From positions 1 through 16,064 of the forward strand of contig DBOI01000110.1 of the NCBI GenBank assembly GCA_002299245.1: 16,064 nucleotides of DNA. The letters run 5' to 3'. Below the pieces are notes generated by a model. The model had not been told where the DNA came from and did no database searches. It worked only from the letters and a program-made list of their open reading frames with translations. Each line of letters opens with the position of its first letter. The stretch's first letter is position 1. The DNA is from Hydrogenovibrio sp. UBA650 (GTDB lineage: Bacteria; Pseudomonadota; Gammaproteobacteria; Thiomicrospirales; Thiomicrospiraceae). This document shows, piece by piece, positions 13,378-16,064 of this stretch. A program made the position numbers and the translations under genes.

Positions 13378-15388
13378 TGTTAATCATCTCCATCCACTCC
13401 GCTTCTGACAAAACCTGTACACCCAAAGACTCGGCTTTTGTTAATTTAGAACCGGCTTTCTCTCCGGCAATTAAAAAATCGGTTTTAGCTGATACACTAC
13501 CCGTGACCTTAGCTCCTAAAGCTTCCAGTTTCTGTTTAGCATCACTGCGAGTTAACTGCTGAAGTGTACCCGTTAAAACCACAACCTTGCCAGTAAATGG
13601 CGACGCTACAGCTTCTAGTTGTTGCGGTGCCGGCCAATGAATACCAGCATCAATCAACCCCTGAATCACTTCCTGATTGTGAGTTTGTTGAAAGAAGGTC
13701 ACAATATTTTCAGCAACAATATCACCAACATCTGGCACTTCTATAAGCTGTTCAAGTTGTGCTTGAGCAATTTTTTCCAGTGAACCAAAATGATTGGCTA
13801 AATTTCTGGCTGTCACTTCACCGACTTCCGGTACCCCAAGCGAGAAAATAAAACGTGCTAGGGTAGTTTGTTTGGAATCTGTAATCGCATCAACTACATT
13901 TTGCGCTGACCTCTGTGCCATACGCTGCATATTTGCTAATGTCTCAACATCAAGCTTATAGAAGTCATCTGGGTGTTTAACCAGATCCATATCTGCGAGC
14001 TGTTCGATCAGTTTATCACCCAGGCCAACGATATCCATGGCTTTACGCGAGACGAAGTGTTGTAGTGCACGTTTTCTCTGTGCCGGGCAATAGAGCCCGC
14101 CAGTACAGCGGTAAACTGCTTTATCGTGTTCCTTAACCACCTCAGAGTCACACGCAGGGCATGTTGTGGGCATAATAAATTTGCGAACACCGTCAGGTCG
14201 TTGAGCAATAACTGGCCCGACAACTTCAGGAATGACATCCCCTGCTCGTCTGACAATGACTTTATCGCCAATACGAACATCTTTACGCTCAATTTCGTCA
14301 AGATTGTGCAAGGTTGCATTGGAGACAATAACACCACCGACAGCAACCGGTTCAAGCCTGGCAACTGGGGTTAAAGCTCCAGTTCGTCCCACTTGGATTT
14401 CAATATCTAAAAGATCAGTCCAAACTTCCTCTGCCGGGAATTTACGGGCAATTGCCCACCGCGGCGCCTTGGCAGTAAAACCGAGTTGTTGATGACTATC
14501 GAGTTGATTGACTTTATAGACAATGCCGTCGATCTCATATGGCAGCTCAGCACGGCGTTGCTGCAACTGATCGTAATAAGCTTGCATGCCACCCGCACCT
14601 ATAACTACTTCTGAATCTGGGTTTACCGGTAGACCCCAATTTTTAAAGGCCTGTATTGCTGCATAGTAGTTCTCTGGAAGTTGCCAATCTGAGCTTATTT
14701 CGCCCCAGCCATAAAGATAGAGGCTTAATTTACGTTTCGCGGCTATTTTAGGGTCAAGTTGTCGTAGAGTTCCGGCCGCTGCATTGCGAGGGTTGGCAAA
14801 GACTTTCTCTCCCTGCTCTGCCTGTTTGGCATTGAGGTTATTAAAAGTCTGTTTTGACATAAACACTTCTCCACGCACCTCAAGAACTTCAGGCCAGCCA
14901 GTTCCAAGCAATTGTAGTGGCACAGATGGCATGGTGCGGATATTATGAGTCACGTCCTCACCAGTTATACCATCGCCTCGAGTGGTTGCTTGAAACAGCT
15001 TGCCTTGCTGATAGCGTATATTGATTGCCAGACCATCCATTTTCGGTTCTGCAGAAAACTCTACTTCGGTCTCAGTATTTAGGCGCTCTTTTACTCTGCG
15101 TTGAAAATCGACCAGATCATCCTGATTGAAAGCGTTATCTAGTGAAAACATCGGCACAGCGTGGGTTACTGAAGTAAAGTGATCAAGAGGTTGATCACCC
15201 ACTCGCTGCGAAGGTGAATCAGAGCTAATCAGTTCAGGGTGTTCAGCTTCAATCTTTAATAGCTGTTGATAGAGTTCATCGTACTGTGGATCACTAACCA
15301 AAGGGTTATCCAGAACATAATAGGCATAATTAAGTTCATTAAGACGATTTTTGAGCCGATTGAGTTGAGCAATTAGAGTTTCAGACAT
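13370..15388 (-). CDS. ligA: NAD-dependent DNA ligase LigA
   Basis: Seals nicks in double-stranded DNA during replication and repair, using NAD. The 672-residue protein shows the complete domain order. The NAD-binding Ia domain has YAYYVLDNPLVSDPQYD, and the adenylation domain has the KxDG nucleophile Lys116 (PKMDG). The OB fold follows, then a four-cysteine zinc finger (C410, C413, C428, C434), helix-hairpin-helix repeats (about 450-570, with VPEVGEVTA and VPDVGDIVA) and a C-terminal BRCT domain (about 597-672, VVLTGTL). The length is typical (E. coli 671). No strong Shine-Dalgarno precedes the ATG. It lies 47 bp after zipA, the usual gammaproteobacterial order, and overlaps darP by 8 bp. 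Confidence 0.98.
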   Translation of the reverse strand: MSETLIAQLNRLKNRLNELNYAYYVLDNPLVSDPQYDELYQQLLKIEAEHPELISSDSPSQRVGDQPLDHFTSVTHAVPMFSLDNAFNQDDLVDFQRRVKERLNTETEVEFSAEPKMDGLAINIRYQQGKLFQATTRGDGITGEDVTHNIRTMPSVPLQLLGTGWPEVLEVRGEVFMSKQTFNNLNAKQAEQGEKVFANPRNAAAGTLRQLDPKIAAKRKLSLYLYGWGEISSDWQLPENYYAAIQAFKNWGLPVNPDSEVVIGAGGMQAYYDQLQQRRAELPYEIDGIVYKVNQLDSHQQLGFTAKAPRWAIARKFPAEEVWTDLLDIEIQVGRTGALTPVARLEPVAVGGVIVSNATLHNLDEIERKDVRIGDKVIVRRAGDVIPEVVGPVIAQRPDGVRKFIMPTTCPACDSEVVKEHDKAVYRCTGGLYCPAQRKRALQHFVSRKAMDIVGLGDKLIEQLADMDLVKHPDDFYKLDVETLANMQRMAQRSAQNVVDAITDSKQTTLARFIFSLGVPEVGEVTARNLANHFGSLEKIAQAQLEQLIEVPDVGDIVAENIVTFFQQTHNQEVIQGLIDAGIHWPAPQQLEAVASPFTGKVVVLTGTLQQLTRSDAKQKLEALGAKVTGSVSAKTDFLIAGEKAGSKLTKAESLGVQVLSEAEWMEMINNG

Positions 15389-15435
15389 GAATTTAATTTA
15401 GAAAAAACAGTAGTAGATAATCGGTATAAAAAGAC

Positions 15436-16064
15436 TTAAGCCAAAGGCTCAGACTCATAATCCAAAGCGGCATCACGCATAGATTGGAGGTCGGATTCTT
15501 TTACCAGTTGGCGTTCCATATTGTACAAACGGCCATTCAAGCGTTGAGAAACTTTACGCGCCATCATAATTAACTCGTGCATTGCCTTTGGAGCGCGAAC
15601 ACTGGTGGGCAGCTCAAGAATCATTGCCACACCAGGAGTAGAATACTTGTCCAGTTCTTCTGTGGGAAAGGTTCCTGGTTCAAGCATATTGGCAACTCTA
15701 ATAAAGTCGTTACCCATATTATCTTTTAATGAGAAAATCTGCTGATCAGTCATTTTAAGTCCTACACCGAGCAGAGCCTGATTTAGCAATGGCATTTCAA
15801 ATTCACCAGTTGAACTCATTACCAAAATCACAAAGACTTCAGGTTTTTTGCCAGTTGCAGAGACTGCTTTAGGTTTAATTTTGTCCTCAGGAATTCCGAA
15901 GGATGGCTTAATATGTTCTGGCGGCAGTGATGATGTGTCAATTTCCCCATTCATTCCGGGGTCATCGACCACTAAAACATGGTGCTTACCAGCGTCCTCA
16001 TTTGACTGCTTTTGATCTTGTTGGACTTGAGTAGCGGTTTCTGAACTGGTTGAGTCTTTATTTT
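15436..16064 (-). CDS. zipA: Cell division protein ZipA, 5' end beyond the window
   Basis: ZipA tethers FtsZ to the inner membrane at the division site. The last 135 or so residues are the FtsZ-binding domain: PEVFVILVMSS, LLNQALLGVGLKM, FIRVANMLEPGTFP, GVAMILELPTS and MARKVSQRLNGRLYN. A GTG occurs at 15970-15972, but the frame stays open to the right window edge. The upstream residues are rich in Gln, Ser, Asp and Thr, as in the flexible ZipA linker. The true start with its N-terminal transmembrane anchor should therefore lie outside the window. At least 209 codons are visible. ligA follows 47 bp downstream. Confidence 0.9.
   Translation of the reverse strand, partial: NKDSTSSETATQVQQDQKQSNEDAGKHHVLVVDDPGMNGEIDTSSLPPEHIKPSFGIPEDKIKPKAVSATGKKPEVFVILVMSSTGEFEMPLLNQALLGVGLKMTDQQIFSLKDNMGNDFIRVANMLEPGTFPTEELDKYSTPGVAMILELPTSVRAPKAMHELIMMARKVSQRLNGRLYNMERQLVKESDLQSMRDAALDYESEPLA

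Noticed and set aside
1..16064. CRISPR arrays, insertion sequences, integrons or toxin-antitoxin pairs
   Set aside because: No regularly spaced repeats, transposase or integrase motifs, terminal inverted repeats or small paired toxin genes were found on either strand.

Overview
The window looks like an ordinary chromosomal stretch of a gammaproteobacterium with moderate GC (about 42-43% by eye). The evidence is the ZipA C-terminal domain next to ligA, together with slyX, darP (yjgA), rluB, yciB/yciI and rnm/yciO, all genes typical of that class. I cannot fix the genus. No phage, plasmid, insertion sequence, CRISPR array or rRNA is visible. Coding density is high; the longest gene-free stretch is 238 bp (2734-2971) and no gap reaches 300 bp.

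Layout, left to right. (1) 1-1645, minus strand: tRNA-Ala(GGC) with its own strong promoter, then glutamyl-tRNA synthetase gltX, separated by a 156-bp spacer rich in inverted repeats. (2) 1717-3976: two divergent, clearly paralogous ten-helix SLAC1/TehA-type (TDT family) anion channel or transporter genes, separated by the 238-bp spacer, which carries short tandem repeats and palindromes. (3) 3991-6696, plus strand: an M61 peptidase with a PDZ domain, slyX, and an exported protein of unknown function. (4) 6710-9854, minus strand: a leftward operon rnm (RNase AM), yciO, an M50 site-2-protease-like protein, and rluB. The trpS-scpA-scpB genes often found before rluB are absent here. (5) 9916-12822, plus strand: yciB, yciI, a LexA/UmuD-type peptidase without a DNA-binding domain, a single-domain asparaginase-like protein, and an EamA/DMT transporter. 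(6) 12832-16064, minus strand: zipA (its 5' part lies outside the window), ligA and darP.

Most genes are housekeeping: tRNA charging, rRNA maturation and modification (Rnm, RluB), 50S assembly (DarP), DNA ligation, and division or envelope (ZipA, YciB). The accessory interest lies in the headless LexA-like protein translated almost in tandem with a minimal asparaginase, the divergent SLAC1 pair, and the palindrome AGGCCT(G). That palindrome recurs 11 times in different reading frames and in spacers. I found no convincing completely new multi-gene system.
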